Assembly: GCA_946479075.1 (NCBI GenBank)
Contig: CAMLDT010000215.1
Span: 1-5,805, forward strand
Source: an uncultured Polaromonas sp.
GTDB taxonomy: Bacteria > Pseudomonadota > Gammaproteobacteria > Burkholderiales > Burkholderiaceae
Direction: 5' to 3'
Length of the DNA stretch: 5,805 bases
The position numbers were made by a program, and so were the translations under genes. How positions within the stretch are numbered: the stretch's first letter is position 1; each line of letters opens with the position of its first letter. The notes below the pieces were generated by a model. It was not told the DNA's origin. It searched no databases and saw only the letters and a list, made by a program, of their open reading frames with translations. Below, piece by piece: positions 1 through 5,805 of this stretch.

Positions 1-905
1 CCGATCACCATGATGAAACTCAAGGCGGTATCGCTGAGTTCAAACAGCGGCGACATGCGGGCCACCATAAAGATGCCGGCCGTCACCATGGTGGCGGCGT
101 GGATCAGCGCAGAGATGGGGGTTGGGCCTTCCATGGAGTCGGGCAGCCAGACATGCAGCGGGAACTGTGCTGACTTGCCCATGGCGCCGATGAACAGGCA
201 GATACAGATCACGGTGATCAACATCCAGTCCGTGCCGGGAAGGCTCAGCGCAGCAATTTCGTTCGACTTGGCAAAAACTTCGGTGTAGTTGAGCGTCCCG
301 GCATAAGCAGCCAGCAGGCCAATCCCGAGGATGAAACCGAAGTCGCCGACGCGGTTGACCAGAAAGGCCTTCATGTTGGCAAAGATGGCCGTGGGTTTGT
401 TGAACCAGAAGCCGATCAACAAATAAGAAACGAGACCCACCGCTTCCCAGCCAAAGAAGAGCTGCAGCATGTTGTTGCTCATCACCAGCATCAGCATCGA
501 GAAGGTGAACAACGAGATGTAGGCAAAGAAACGGTTGTAGCCCTCATCTTCTTCCATGTAGCCGATGGTGTAGATGTGGACCATGAGAGAGACAAAGGTC
601 ACCACACACATCATCATGGCTGTGAGGCCATCGACCAGAAAGCCGACTTCCATCTTCAGGCCACCGACAACCATCCAGGTGTAGAGCGTTTCATTGAAGC
701 GCGCGCCATCCACCGCCACGCTTTTCAGCGTCATGGCGGAGATCACAAAAGCCACAAGCACCCCGAGGATGGTCAGCGTGTGCGACAGGCGGCGCCCTAT
801 CCAGTTGCCGCCAAAGGTGGTTCCGAAAATACCGGCCAGCAAGGCACCCGCCAGAGGCGCCAGCGGGACGGCAAGCAGGGTTGAAGCGTTGAGGGTGGAG
901 GCCAT
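1..905 (-). CDS. nuoL: NADH-quinone oxidoreductase subunit L, N-terminal half only
   Basis: Largest antiporter-like subunit (ND5 homologue) at the distal end of the complex I membrane arm, pumping protons and carrying the long lateral helix at its C-terminus (not in this window). The frame is open from ATG 905 to the window edge, giving 301 complete codons of an expected 600-700. GGAAG (919-915) lies 9 nt before the ATG. The N-terminal Proton_antipo_N-type region includes FLVDGLTAMMMCVVTFVS (89-106) and HIYTIGYM (110-117). The main antiporter domain begins near LQLFFGWEAVGLVSYLLIGF (147-166). Key conserved charges are present: Glu154 (E. coli Glu144), Asp188 in NRVGDFG, Lys244 in AMGKSAQ (E. 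coli Lys229) and His269 in ALIHAATMV (E. coli His254). The cut is due to the window, not to a lesion. A 63-nt gap separates it from nuoK. Confidence 0.97.
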   Translation of the reverse strand, partial: MASTLNASTLLAVPLAPLAGALLAGIFGTTFGGNWIGRRLSHTLTILGVLVAFVISAMTLKSVAVDGARFNETLYTWMVVGGLKMEVGFLVDGLTAMMMCVVTFVSLMVHIYTIGYMEEDEGYNRFFAYISLFTFSMLMLVMSNNMLQLFFGWEAVGLVSYLLIGFWFNKPTAIFANMKAFLVNRVGDFGFILGIGLLAAYAGTLNYTEVFAKSNEIAALSLPGTDWMLITVICICLFIGAMGKSAQFPLHVWLPDSMEGPTPISALIHAATMVTAGIFMVARMSPLFELSDTALSFIMVI

Positions 906-906
906 A

Positions 907-966
907 TCAGATTTCTTCCGCCAGGCCGGAGGCGCGGGCAAAGGTCGCGTCGAGAGGGAAGGTCAT
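907..966 (-). other. Candidate 19-codon ORF filling the nuoK-nuoL gap
   Basis: ATG at 966 lies 2 nt after the nuoK stop, with AAGGGA (977-972) 5 nt upstream. The frame runs for 19 codons to TGA (909-907), one base before the nuoL ATG at 905. It is not in frame with nuoL. The peptide (MTFPLDATFARAS...) has no recognised domain or membrane segment. It could be translated as a coupling leader that brings ribosomes to nuoL, or could be chance in a short gap. Confidence 0.25.
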
Positions 967-968
967 CT

Positions 969-1277
969 TCATCCCTTGAGCGTGTTGAGTTCGTCGACGT
1001 TGATGCTGGACTTGTTGCGGAACAGCAGCACGAGGATGGCCAGACCAATCGCCGACTCGGCGGCGGCAACGGTCAGGATGAAAAACACGAAGATCTGGCC
1101 GGCCATGTCGTTCAGGTAATAAGAGAACGCCACGAAGTTCATGTTGACGGCCAGCAGCATCAACTCAATGGCCATCAGCAGGATGATCAGGTTTTTCCGG
1201 TTCAGGAAGATACCGATCACCGACAGCGCAAACAGGATGGCGCCCAAAGTGAGAAAGTGTCCCAGCGTGACCATCAT
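969..1277 (-). CDS. nuoK: NADH-quinone oxidoreductase subunit K
   Basis: Small membrane subunit (ND4L homologue, MrpC-like) in the central proton-conducting axis of complex I. It has 102 residues from the first ATG or 101 from the second, which is the normal size. Three membrane helices are visible at about 5-25, 29-52 and 60-87. The two buried glutamates essential in the family are present: Glu38 in AIELML and Glu74 in AAAESAIG, equivalent to E. coli Glu36 and Glu72. The 3' end ([12 protein letters not shown]) is typical of betaproteobacteria. The first ATG overlaps the nuoJ stop by 4 nt (ATGATG), and the second follows directly in frame. I chose the first because relatives that I recall begin MTLTLGHFL, which aligns without gaps to MMVTLGHFL. 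The product is unlikely to differ in function either way. Confidence 0.97.
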   Translation of the reverse strand: MMVTLGHFLTLGAILFALSVIGIFLNRKNLIILLMAIELMLLAVNMNFVAFSYYLNDMAGQIFVFFILTVAAAESAIGLAILVLLFRNKSSINVDELNTLKG

Positions 1278-1921
1278 GCTTTCTCCTCTGCGGGTGCAGC
1301 CACTGGTGCAGCCACCGTGGGCTGCAGTTTGACGAGGCTGACACGGTCGGCACGCCTGACGCGAATCTGATCGGCCGGGTTGATGTACTTCGAATCCTTG
1401 CGCTCGCGCAGCGTCAGTGCAATCGCCGCAATGATGGCCACCAGCAGGATCACCGCAGCAATCTCCAGCGGATAGAGGTACTCGGAGTAGAGCACCTTGC
1501 CCAGTTCCCGGGTATTGGACAACTGCTCCGCCGCCTGACCGGCCACTGCAACAGCCGCCTTGGCCTCCTGGCTCGGACGAAAGCCACCCATCAGGACAGC
1601 CGCCATTTCAAGCGCAATCAAGGCACCGACCGCAGCGGCCAGAGGAAAATGCTTCCAGAAATTCTTGCGGACACCGTCCAGGTTGACGTCCAGCATCATC
1701 ACCACAAACAGGAACAGGACCATCACGGCGCCCACATACACCAGCACCAGAGCAATGGCCAGGAACTCCGCCTTGAGCAGAATCCAGACAGCAGCGGCCT
1801 GGAAAAAAGCCAGCACCAGGTACAGGGCGGCATGCACCGGATTGCGTGCGGTGATCACCTTGAACGCTGCAAACAGCAGCACCAGGGCGAAGACATAAAA
1901 AAGACCTGTTTTAGCGTCCAT
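1274..1921 (-). CDS. nuoJ: NADH-quinone oxidoreductase subunit J
   Basis: Membrane subunit (ND6 homologue) of complex I that lies between NuoH and NuoK. Five hydrophobic segments are visible at about residues 4-20, 28-48, 54-77, 92-111 and 152-171. The third carries the conserved [18 protein letters not shown] stretch, which is linked in this family to the pi-bulge helix that changes shape during turnover. The 215 residues exceed the 184 of E. coli because of a C-terminal tail (about 172-215). That tail is basic at first (RERKD, RVRRADR) and then Ala/Pro-rich, ending EEKA; tails of this kind vary among bacteria. The start ATG at 1921 has only a weak purine-rich AAGAAAG upstream (1939-1933), without a good Shine-Dalgarno match. 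It lies 41 nt after nuoI, with nothing else recognised in that gap. The stop overlaps the nuoK ATG as ATGA. Confidence 0.97.
   Translation of the reverse strand: MDAKTGLFYVFALVLLFAAFKVITARNPVHAALYLVLAFFQAAAVWILLKAEFLAIALVLVYVGAVMVLFLFVVMMLDVNLDGVRKNFWKHFPLAAAVGALIALEMAAVLMGGFRPSQEAKAAVAVAGQAAEQLSNTRELGKVLYSEYLYPLEIAAVILLVAIIAAIALTLRERKDSKYINPADQIRVRRADRVSLVKLQPTVAAPVAAPAEEKA
1283..1289 (-). promoter_or_regulatory. Ribosome binding site of nuoK, ambiguous between two ATGs
   Basis: AGAGGAG (1289-1283), within the end of nuoJ, is a strong Shine-Dalgarno match. It lies 5 nt before the first nuoK ATG (1277) and 8 nt before the second (1274), so spacing slightly favours the second while both are usable. 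Confidence 0.7.
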
Positions 1922-1962
1922 GTTCTGCGAATCTTTCTTGAGCCAGTCTCTGTCTGGTCGGG

Positions 1963-2460
1963 TCAGCGGTACTTGGCATCAACAGCACGGTTGGCTGCAA
2001 TTTCTTTTTCGTAGCGATCACCCACAGCCAGCAACATGTCCTTGGTGAAATAAAGGTCGCCGCGCTTTTCGCCGTGGTATTCAAAAATATGCGTTTCCAC
2101 GATGGAGTCCACCGGGCAGCTTTCCTCGCAGAAGCCGCAGAAAATGCACTTGGTCAGGTCAATGTCGTAACGCGAGGTGCGGCGGCTGCCGTCGTCGCGC
2201 ACATCCGACTCGATGGTGATGGCCATGGCCGGGCACACGGCTTCGCAGAGCTTGCAGGCAATGCACCGTTCTTCACCGTTTTCATAACGGCGCAAGGCAT
2301 GCAGGCCACGAAAACGCGGGCTCAGCGGTGTTTTTTCTTCCGGGAACTGGATGGTGATCTTGCGGCTGAACATGTACTTGCCGGTCAGGGCCATGCCCTT
2401 GAACAGCTCGGTCAGCATGAAGCTGGATACAAAGTCTTTGACGGAGGCAACTGCACTCAT
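1963..2460 (-). CDS. nuoI: NADH-quinone oxidoreductase subunit I
   Basis: 8Fe ferredoxin-like subunit (TYKY homologue) of the peripheral arm. It holds clusters N6a and N6b and delivers electrons to N2 in NuoB. The 165 residues are close to the usual length of about 160-180. An amphipathic N-terminal region (about 1-35) would lie against the membrane. The two 4Fe-4S motifs are complete: [12 protein letters not shown] gives Cys66, 69, 72 and 76, and [12 protein letters not shown] gives Cys105, 108, 111 and 115. As in this family, the last cysteine of each motif is expected to serve the other cluster. The start ATG is supported by AGGA 7 nt upstream and by the [11 protein letters not shown]-terminus. 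The gene is separated from nuoH by a repeat element, unlike the tight junctions elsewhere in this operon, so its translation cannot depend on simple overlap with nuoH. No damage is seen. Confidence 0.98.
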   Translation of the reverse strand: MSAVASVKDFVSSFMLTELFKGMALTGKYMFSRKITIQFPEEKTPLSPRFRGLHALRRYENGEERCIACKLCEAVCPAMAITIESDVRDDGSRRTSRYDIDLTKCIFCGFCEESCPVDSIVETHIFEYHGEKRGDLYFTKDMLLAVGDRYEKEIAANRAVDAKYR

Positions 2461-2467
2461 GATGATT

Positions 2468-2471
2468 TCCT
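2468..2471 (-). promoter_or_regulatory. Ribosome binding site of nuoI at the repeat boundary
   Basis: AGGA (2471-2468) lies 7 nt before the nuoI ATG at 2460. Direct repeat copy A starts at the very next base (2472), so the element stops just short of disrupting the ribosome binding site. Confidence 0.75.
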
Positions 2472-2502
2472 GAGAGCTACACGAAGTGAGCGAACGTGGG
2501 GG
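2472..2502. repeat. Direct repeat copy A (nuoI-proximal)
   Basis: 31-bp unit beginning GAGAGCTACACGAAGTGAGC on the plus strand and ending in GTGGGGG. It repeats at 2556-2586 with one substitution, at an offset of exactly 84 bp. It ends one base before the nuoI Shine-Dalgarno sequence. Confidence 0.95.
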
Positions 2503-2506
2503 CCAG

Positions 2507-2537
2507 GTTTTTCCGACGGGCCGCCCCTAGGAAAAAC
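2507..2537. repeat. 8-bp perfect inverted repeat with 15-nt loop
   Basis: GTTTTTCC at 2507-2514 is the exact reverse complement of GGAAAAAC at 2530-2537. The 15-nt loop contains GGG and CCC (2518-2520 and 2524-2526) that could pair further. In RNA from the minus strand, this hairpin would tie up the T-tract that follows the neighbouring GC hairpin. Confidence 0.75.
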
Positions 2538-2554
2538 GCGCCCCCTCGGGGGGC
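2532..2554 (-). terminator. Terminator-like GC hairpin with T-tract inside the operon
   Basis: On the transcribed (minus) strand, GCCCCC, loop CGA, GGGGGC forms a perfect 6-bp GC stem (2554-2540). The bases GCG follow, then TTTTT (2536-2532). This has the form of a short rho-independent terminator pointing along the operon, between nuoH and nuoI. The stem is short and the T-tract starts 3 nt after it, so it may be weak, may cause pausing or partial attenuation, or may be only a structural part of the repeat. The same T-tract can pair with the A-tract of the next inverted repeat. Confidence 0.4.
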
Positions 2555-2555
2555 A

Positions 2556-2586
2556 GAGAGCTACACGGAGTGAGCGAACGTGGGGG
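2556..2586. repeat. Direct repeat copy B (nuoH-proximal)
   Basis: Second 31-bp unit, identical to copy A except for G at 2568 where copy A has A. It lies 7 nt downstream of the nuoH stop codon in the sense of transcription. Confidence 0.95.
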
Positions 2587-2593
2587 TTCATAG

Positions 2594-3667
2594 TCACTTC
2601 CAGATGTTGTAAGGCGTCTGCATCCAGGCAGCCACCACCACCAGCCAGACCAGCGTCACGGGGATGAAAATTTTCCAGCCCAGACGCATGATCTGGTCGT
2701 AACGGAAACGCGGGAAGGTTGCGCGCACCCAGAGGAACATGGTCACGACCACAAAGGTCTTGGCGCCCAGCCAGATCCAGCCGGGAATGAAGGACAGGAA
2801 TTCGAAGGGGGGCAGCCAGCCGCCGAGGAACAAAATGACCGCCAGGATGGCGACCAGCCACATGTTGGCGTATTCGGCCAGGAAGAACATGGCAAACGCC
2901 ATGCCGGAGTATTCCACCATGTGCCCGGCCACAATTTCCGACTCACCCTCGACCACGTCGAACGGGTGGCGATTGGTCTCGGCAAGCCCGGAGATGAAAT
3001 ACACCACAAAAATCGGCAGCAACGGCAGCCAGTTCCAGGACAGGAAGTTCAGGCCGTAACCGACGCCCATGCCCTTGCCCTGCCCCATGACGATGTCGGT
3101 CATGTTCAGGCTGGCTGAGACCATGAGCACAACCACCAGGCAAAAGCCCATGGCAATCTCGTAGCTGACCATCTGGGCCGAGGCCCGCAATGCGCCCAGG
3201 AAGGCGTATTTGGAATTGGAAGCCCAGCCGGCGATGATCACACCGTACACCTCCAGCGAGGTGATCGCCATCAGGAACAGCAGGCCGGCATTGATATTGG
3301 CGAGTGCCACATCCGGCCCAAAGGGAATGACCGCCCAGGCGGCCAGCGCCGGCATGATGGTCATGATCGGACCCAGGACAAACAGGCCTTTGCTGGCCGC
3401 GGTGGGAATGATGATTTCCTTGGTCAGCAGCTTGAGGGCGTCGGCGATAGGCTGCAGCAGGCCAAAGGGCCCAATGCGGTTGGGGCCCAGCCGGATCTGG
3501 GTGAAACCAATAGCCTTGCGCTCCCACAGCGTGAGGTAAGCCACACACCCCATCAGCGGCGCCACCACGCAGATGATCTTGATCAGGGCCCAGATCACCG
3601 GCCACACCGTGCCGGGCCAGATCCCGCCCATCAGCCCCTGTCCGGCGTTGAAGAAGGTATCAATCAT
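2594..3667 (-). CDS. nuoH: NADH-quinone oxidoreductase subunit H
   Basis: Integral membrane subunit (ND1 homologue) that joins the peripheral arm to the membrane arm and builds the quinone-binding chamber. It has 357 residues, longer than the roughly 325 of E. coli and within what I recall for betaproteobacteria. Family motifs run in order: [20 protein letters not shown] (about 48-67), a Ser/Ala-rich segment leading to [10 protein letters not shown] (161-170), the acidic loop [16 protein letters not shown] (229-244), and [18 protein letters not shown] (315-332). The acidic loop residues Glu230, Asp237, Glu240, Glu242 and Glu244 are the conserved charges near the quinone site. About eight hydrophobic membrane segments are visible. 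The ATG start lies 7 nt after a clear AGGAG (3679-3675) and overlaps the nuoG stop as ATGA. The gene appears intact. The gap that follows, before nuoI, is unusual and annotated separately. Confidence 0.98.
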   Translation of the reverse strand: MIDTFFNAGQGLMGGIWPGTVWPVIWALIKIICVVAPLMGCVAYLTLWERKAIGFTQIRLGPNRIGPFGLLQPIADALKLLTKEIIIPTAASKGLFVLGPIMTIMPALAAWAVIPFGPDVALANINAGLLFLMAITSLEVYGVIIAGWASNSKYAFLGALRASAQMVSYEIAMGFCLVVVLMVSASLNMTDIVMGQGKGMGVGYGLNFLSWNWLPLLPIFVVYFISGLAETNRHPFDVVEGESEIVAGHMVEYSGMAFAMFFLAEYANMWLVAILAVILFLGGWLPPFEFLSFIPGWIWLGAKTFVVVTMFLWVRATFPRFRYDQIMRLGWKIFIPVTLVWLVVVAAWMQTPYNIWK

Positions 3668-5805
3668 GCGGCCACTCCTGCAACGGCCGCGCCGGCTGCC
3701 ATGCGTGCATCAGCCGTCAGCTGAAGCGATGTGGCACGCCGCACCAGGCCGTCCAGCTGGTAAATGCTGGCAACCGCGGGAACGGCAGCGTCCGCAACCA
3801 GATCCACAGGGGCCGCCGAACTGTTGTCAAGCCGGTCAGCGGGCACCTGCCCTGCCTGGGTCCCGGCGATCTGCTTGAGCACATCCTGCGAGGACTCGAA
3901 GTCAAAACCGGGCAGATCCAGCAGGTTGGCCAGCACACGCAGTACTTTCCAGGCCGGGCGCGTTTCGCCCAGCGGCTTGACCACCGCATGAAAGCTTTGC
4001 ACGCGACCTTCGGCATTCACAAAAGTCCCCGGCGTTTCCGTGAAGGGCGAAATCGGCAGCAACACATCGCTGAAGTCCATGTTGGCCTTGAAAGGGCTCA
4101 GGGTCACGACCATCTGCGCGGCATTGAGTGAGGCCTTGGCTGCGGCGCCGCTTGCCGAGTCGAATTCGGGTTCGGTATTGAGCAGGACCAGCGCTTTCAG
4201 CTTGCCGGCAAGCATTTGCCCGGCGTCCAGGCCGTCGCTGGAAGGCAATGCCCCCGCGAGTTGCGCGCCCACGGTGTTGGCGGCTTCGCTCAGGTAACCC
4301 ACCGTGGCGCCGGTTTGTGCGGCAATCCAGTTGGCGAGGGCCAGCAGGCTGCTTGCATGGGCATGGTGGGCCGCGGCGTTGCCGAGCAGGATGGCCTTGC
4401 GTTCGCCGCCCGACAACGATTGCGCAATGGCTTTGGCGGCATCCGTCGCCTCACCGGCAGCAGGGGCGGCCACACCTTTGTCGGCAGCAATGGCCGCAGC
4501 GACATTGGCCAGCGCGCGCACCCAGTGCGCGGGCGCTGCCAGCACCGTGCTGGCAAGCGGCATGGCCCAAGCGTCGGTGGAGGCCAATTCCGCTTCGGAA
4601 TGGATAGCGCTTACCGCACAGCCCTTGCGGGCCGCTTGCCTGATTCGCTGTGCAAACAGAGGATGGTCCTTGCGCAGGTTGGAGCCCACCACCAACACGC
4701 GTTGCAGTTGCGACAGCGATGCAATCGAGGTGCCCAGCCAGCGCACGCCGGCCTGCGGGGAAAATTCGGCGTTGCGCAAACGGTAATCGATGTTGCCGCT
4801 TCCCAGACCGCGCATCAGCGATGCCGCCAGGTAGAGCTCTTCGAGCGTGCTGTGCGGGCTGGCCAGCGTGCCAATGCTTGCCGCGCCATGATCGGCCTTG
4901 ATCTGCTTCAAGCCGTTGGCCACATATTCGAGCGCGGTCTGCCAATCCACGGTTTTCCACTGGCCGCCCTGCTTGATCATCGGGCTTTTCAGGCGCTCGT
5001 CGCTGCCCAGCGCTTCGTAGGAAAACCGGTCCCGGTCGGCAATCCAGCACTCGTTGATCTCTTCGTTTTCCAGCGGCACGACACGCATCACCTGGTTGTT
5101 CTTGACCTGGACGATCAGGTTGGCGCCGGTGGAGTCATGCGGGCTCACCGATTTGCGGCGCGACAGCTCCCAGGTGCGGGCGCTGTAACGGAAGGGCTTG
5201 CTGGTCAAAGCGCCCACCGGACAGATATCGATCATGTTGCCGGACAGCTCCGAGTCCACCGACATGCCGACAAAGGTTTCGATTTCTGCGTGTTCGCCGC
5301 GGTGCGACATGCCGAGCTCCATCACGCCGGCCACTTCCTGGCCGAAGCGCACACAGCGTGTGCAGTGGATGCAGCGGCTCATTTCTTCCATGGAAATCAG
5401 CGGACCCACATTTTTGTGGAACACCACGCGTTTTTCTTCTTCGTAACGCGAGCCGCTGCCGCCATAACCGACGGCCAGATCCTGCAGCTGGCATTCACCG
5501 CCCTGGTCGCAGATGGGGCAATCGAGCGGGTGGTTGATCAGCAGGAACTCCATCACGCCCTTCTGGGCCTTGATGGCTTTGTCGCTCTTGGTGTGCACGA
5601 TCATGCCCTGCGTCACCGGCGTGGCGCAGGCAGGCATGGGCTTGGGCGCCTTTTCAACATCCACCAGGCACATGCGGCAGTTGGCCGCGATGCTGAGCTT
5701 CTTGTGATAGCAGAAATGGGGGATGTAGGTGCCGGCCTTTTCAGCCGCATGCATCACGGTGCTGCCTTCGAGCACTTCCACCTTCTGGCCGTCGAGTTCT
5801 ATTTC
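3664..5805 (-). CDS. nuoG: NADH-quinone oxidoreductase subunit G, 5' end cut by window edge
   Basis: Large iron-sulfur subunit of the complex I peripheral arm, passing electrons from NuoF/NuoE toward NuoI. The frame is open to the window edge. The first visible residues ([11 protein letters not shown]) match the family start after about two missing codons, so the GTG at 5781 is internal. Counting from the first visible residue, 713 residues are present. The N-terminal ferredoxin-like domain has Cys32, 43, 46 and 60 for the 2Fe-2S cluster N1b. His92, Cys96, Cys99 and Cys105 fit the His-Cys3 cluster N5. Cys145, 148, 151 and 195 (RCIHCTRC, then DICPVGAL) fit N4. From about residue 205 it is a degenerate molybdopterin-oxidoreductase-like domain with no sign of a working Mo site. 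The N7 ligands are missing: the usual CxxCxxxC stretch reads [12 protein letters not shown]. The Ala-rich C-terminal region is variable in the family. The stop TGA overlaps the nuoH ATG by 4 nt, which suggests translational coupling. Confidence 0.97.
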   Translation of the reverse strand, partial: EIELDGQKVEVLEGSTVMHAAEKAGTYIPHFCYHKKLSIAANCRMCLVDVEKAPKPMPACATPVTQGMIVHTKSDKAIKAQKGVMEFLLINHPLDCPICDQGGECQLQDLAVGYGGSGSRYEEEKRVVFHKNVGPLISMEEMSRCIHCTRCVRFGQEVAGVMELGMSHRGEHAEIETFVGMSVDSELSGNMIDICPVGALTSKPFRYSARTWELSRRKSVSPHDSTGANLIVQVKNNQVMRVVPLENEEINECWIADRDRFSYEALGSDERLKSPMIKQGGQWKTVDWQTALEYVANGLKQIKADHGAASIGTLASPHSTLEELYLAASLMRGLGSGNIDYRLRNAEFSPQAGVRWLGTSIASLSQLQRVLVVGSNLRKDHPLFAQRIRQAARKGCAVSAIHSEAELASTDAWAMPLASTVLAAPAHWVRALANVAAAIAADKGVAAPAAGEATDAAKAIAQSLSGGERKAILLGNAAAHHAHASSLLALANWIAAQTGATVGYLSEAANTVGAQLAGALPSSDGLDAGQMLAGKLKALVLLNTEPEFDSASGAAAKASLNAAQMVVTLSPFKANMDFSDVLLPISPFTETPGTFVNAEGRVQSFHAVVKPLGETRPAWKVLRVLANLLDLPGFDFESSQDVLKQIAGTQAGQVPADRLDNSSAAPVDLVADAAVPAVASIYQLDGLVRRATSLQLTADARMAAGAAVAGVAA

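Larger units (their letters stand above)
2472..2586. repeat. 115-bp repeat-bounded palindromic element in the nuoH-nuoI gap
   Basis: A compact element occupies nearly the whole gap. It is bounded by two 31-bp direct repeats (2472-2502 and 2556-2586) that match at 30 of 31 positions, the only difference being A at 2484 versus G at 2568. Between them are a GC-only inverted repeat (2540-2554) and an 8-bp perfect inverted repeat (2507-2514 with 2530-2537). One edge abuts the nuoI Shine-Dalgarno sequence at 2471; the other lies 7 nt beyond the nuoH stop. I recall similar intergenic repeats, with a CCCCCACG...GTAGCTCTC unit and a CCCCCCGAGGGGG core, scattered through Comamonadaceae genomes. That is memory, not a search. 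The structure resembles a REP/MITE-like element that encodes no protein of its own. Confidence 0.85.
2457..2591 (-). other. Candidate 44-codon ORF spanning the repeat element
   Basis: An open frame starts at ATG 2591, 5 nt after GGAAG (2601-2597) at the end of nuoH. It runs through the whole repeat element and stops at TGA 2459-2457, overlapping the nuoI ATG by 4 nt. The 84-bp repeat offset is a multiple of three, so the peptide contains [10 protein letters not shown] twice (residues 3-12 and 31-40). It is Arg/Pro-rich with no recognisable domain. It may be a by-product of repeat sequence. Its best-supported possible role is to carry ribosomes from nuoH to nuoI rather than to make a functional peptide. 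Confidence 0.25.

Noticed and set aside
1922..1962. Possible regulatory hairpin in the nuoI-nuoJ gap (CCAG...CTGG)
   Set aside because: It has only a 4-bp stem with a 7-nt loop and no T-tract, within chance expectation for GC-rich sequence.
2472..2586. CRISPR array
   Set aside because: There are only two repeats with one spacer-like interval, and that interval is itself palindromic. There are no further units or cas genes.
2074..2667. 197-codon open frame on the plus strand across nuoI and the gap
   Set aside because: It is antisense to nuoI, whose ferredoxin motifs are unmistakable, and its C-terminal part is the plus-strand reading of the repeats. The translation looks like no family I know, and there is no ribosome binding site or context for it.
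2457..2861. 134-codon minus-strand frame overlapping the end of nuoH
   Set aside because: The upstream two thirds is an out-of-frame reading of nuoH. Only the last 44 codons (from 2591) have any independent support, and those are listed separately.
4451..5050. 199-codon minus-strand frame inside nuoG, and similar 220- and 119-codon frames at 2943-3605 and 5135-5494
   Set aside because: These are alternate-frame shadows of GC-rich nuoG and nuoH. The true frames carry complete cluster motifs and membrane segments.
5779..5781. GTG as the nuoG start codon
   Set aside because: The frame stays open upstream to the window edge and encodes EIELDGQK, which matches the family N-terminus, so the true start lies just outside the window.

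Overview
The window holds part of one operon, read entirely on the minus strand. It encodes subunits of the 14-subunit proton-pumping NADH:quinone oxidoreductase (respiratory complex I, NDH-1). In transcription order, from high to low coordinate, the genes are nuoG (5' end just outside the window), nuoH, nuoI, nuoJ, nuoK and nuoL (3' part outside the window). This is the usual proteobacterial G-H-I-J-K-L order. The GC-rich sequence, the protein sequences (for example the NuoK core and the NuoI ferredoxin region) and a characteristic intergenic repeat point to a betaproteobacterium of the Burkholderiales, most likely the Comamonadaceae (Rhodoferax/Polaromonas-like). The placement rests on remembered family resemblance, not on a database search.

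Layout: 5805-3664 is nuoG, lacking only about its first two codons. It overlaps nuoH (3667-2594) by 4 nt. A 133-nt gap follows (2593-2461), filled almost wholly by a 115-bp repeat-bounded palindromic element, then nuoI (2460-1963). A 41-nt gap precedes nuoJ (1921-1274), which overlaps nuoK (1277-969) by 4 nt. A 63-nt gap (968-906) precedes nuoL (905-1, running off the window). No promoter is visible, and none is expected inside the operon. The plus strand shows no credible gene.

How the genes work together: NuoG and NuoI carry iron-sulfur clusters of the peripheral arm, which pass electrons from NADH toward quinone. NuoH forms the membrane foot of the quinone chamber. NuoJ and NuoK form part of the proton-conducting axis next to NuoH, and NuoL is the distal antiporter-like pump. 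All the ligands and charged residues that I could place look intact. The exception is the off-pathway N7 cluster of NuoG, whose four cysteines are replaced, as is common outside the E. coli/Thermus type.

The coding content is ordinary. The unexplained structure lies in the gaps. The nuoH-nuoI element has 31-bp direct repeats, a terminator-like GC hairpin followed by a T-tract in the direction of transcription, and a small open frame that runs through it to overlap the nuoI start. The nuoK-nuoL gap is almost exactly filled by a 19-codon open frame.
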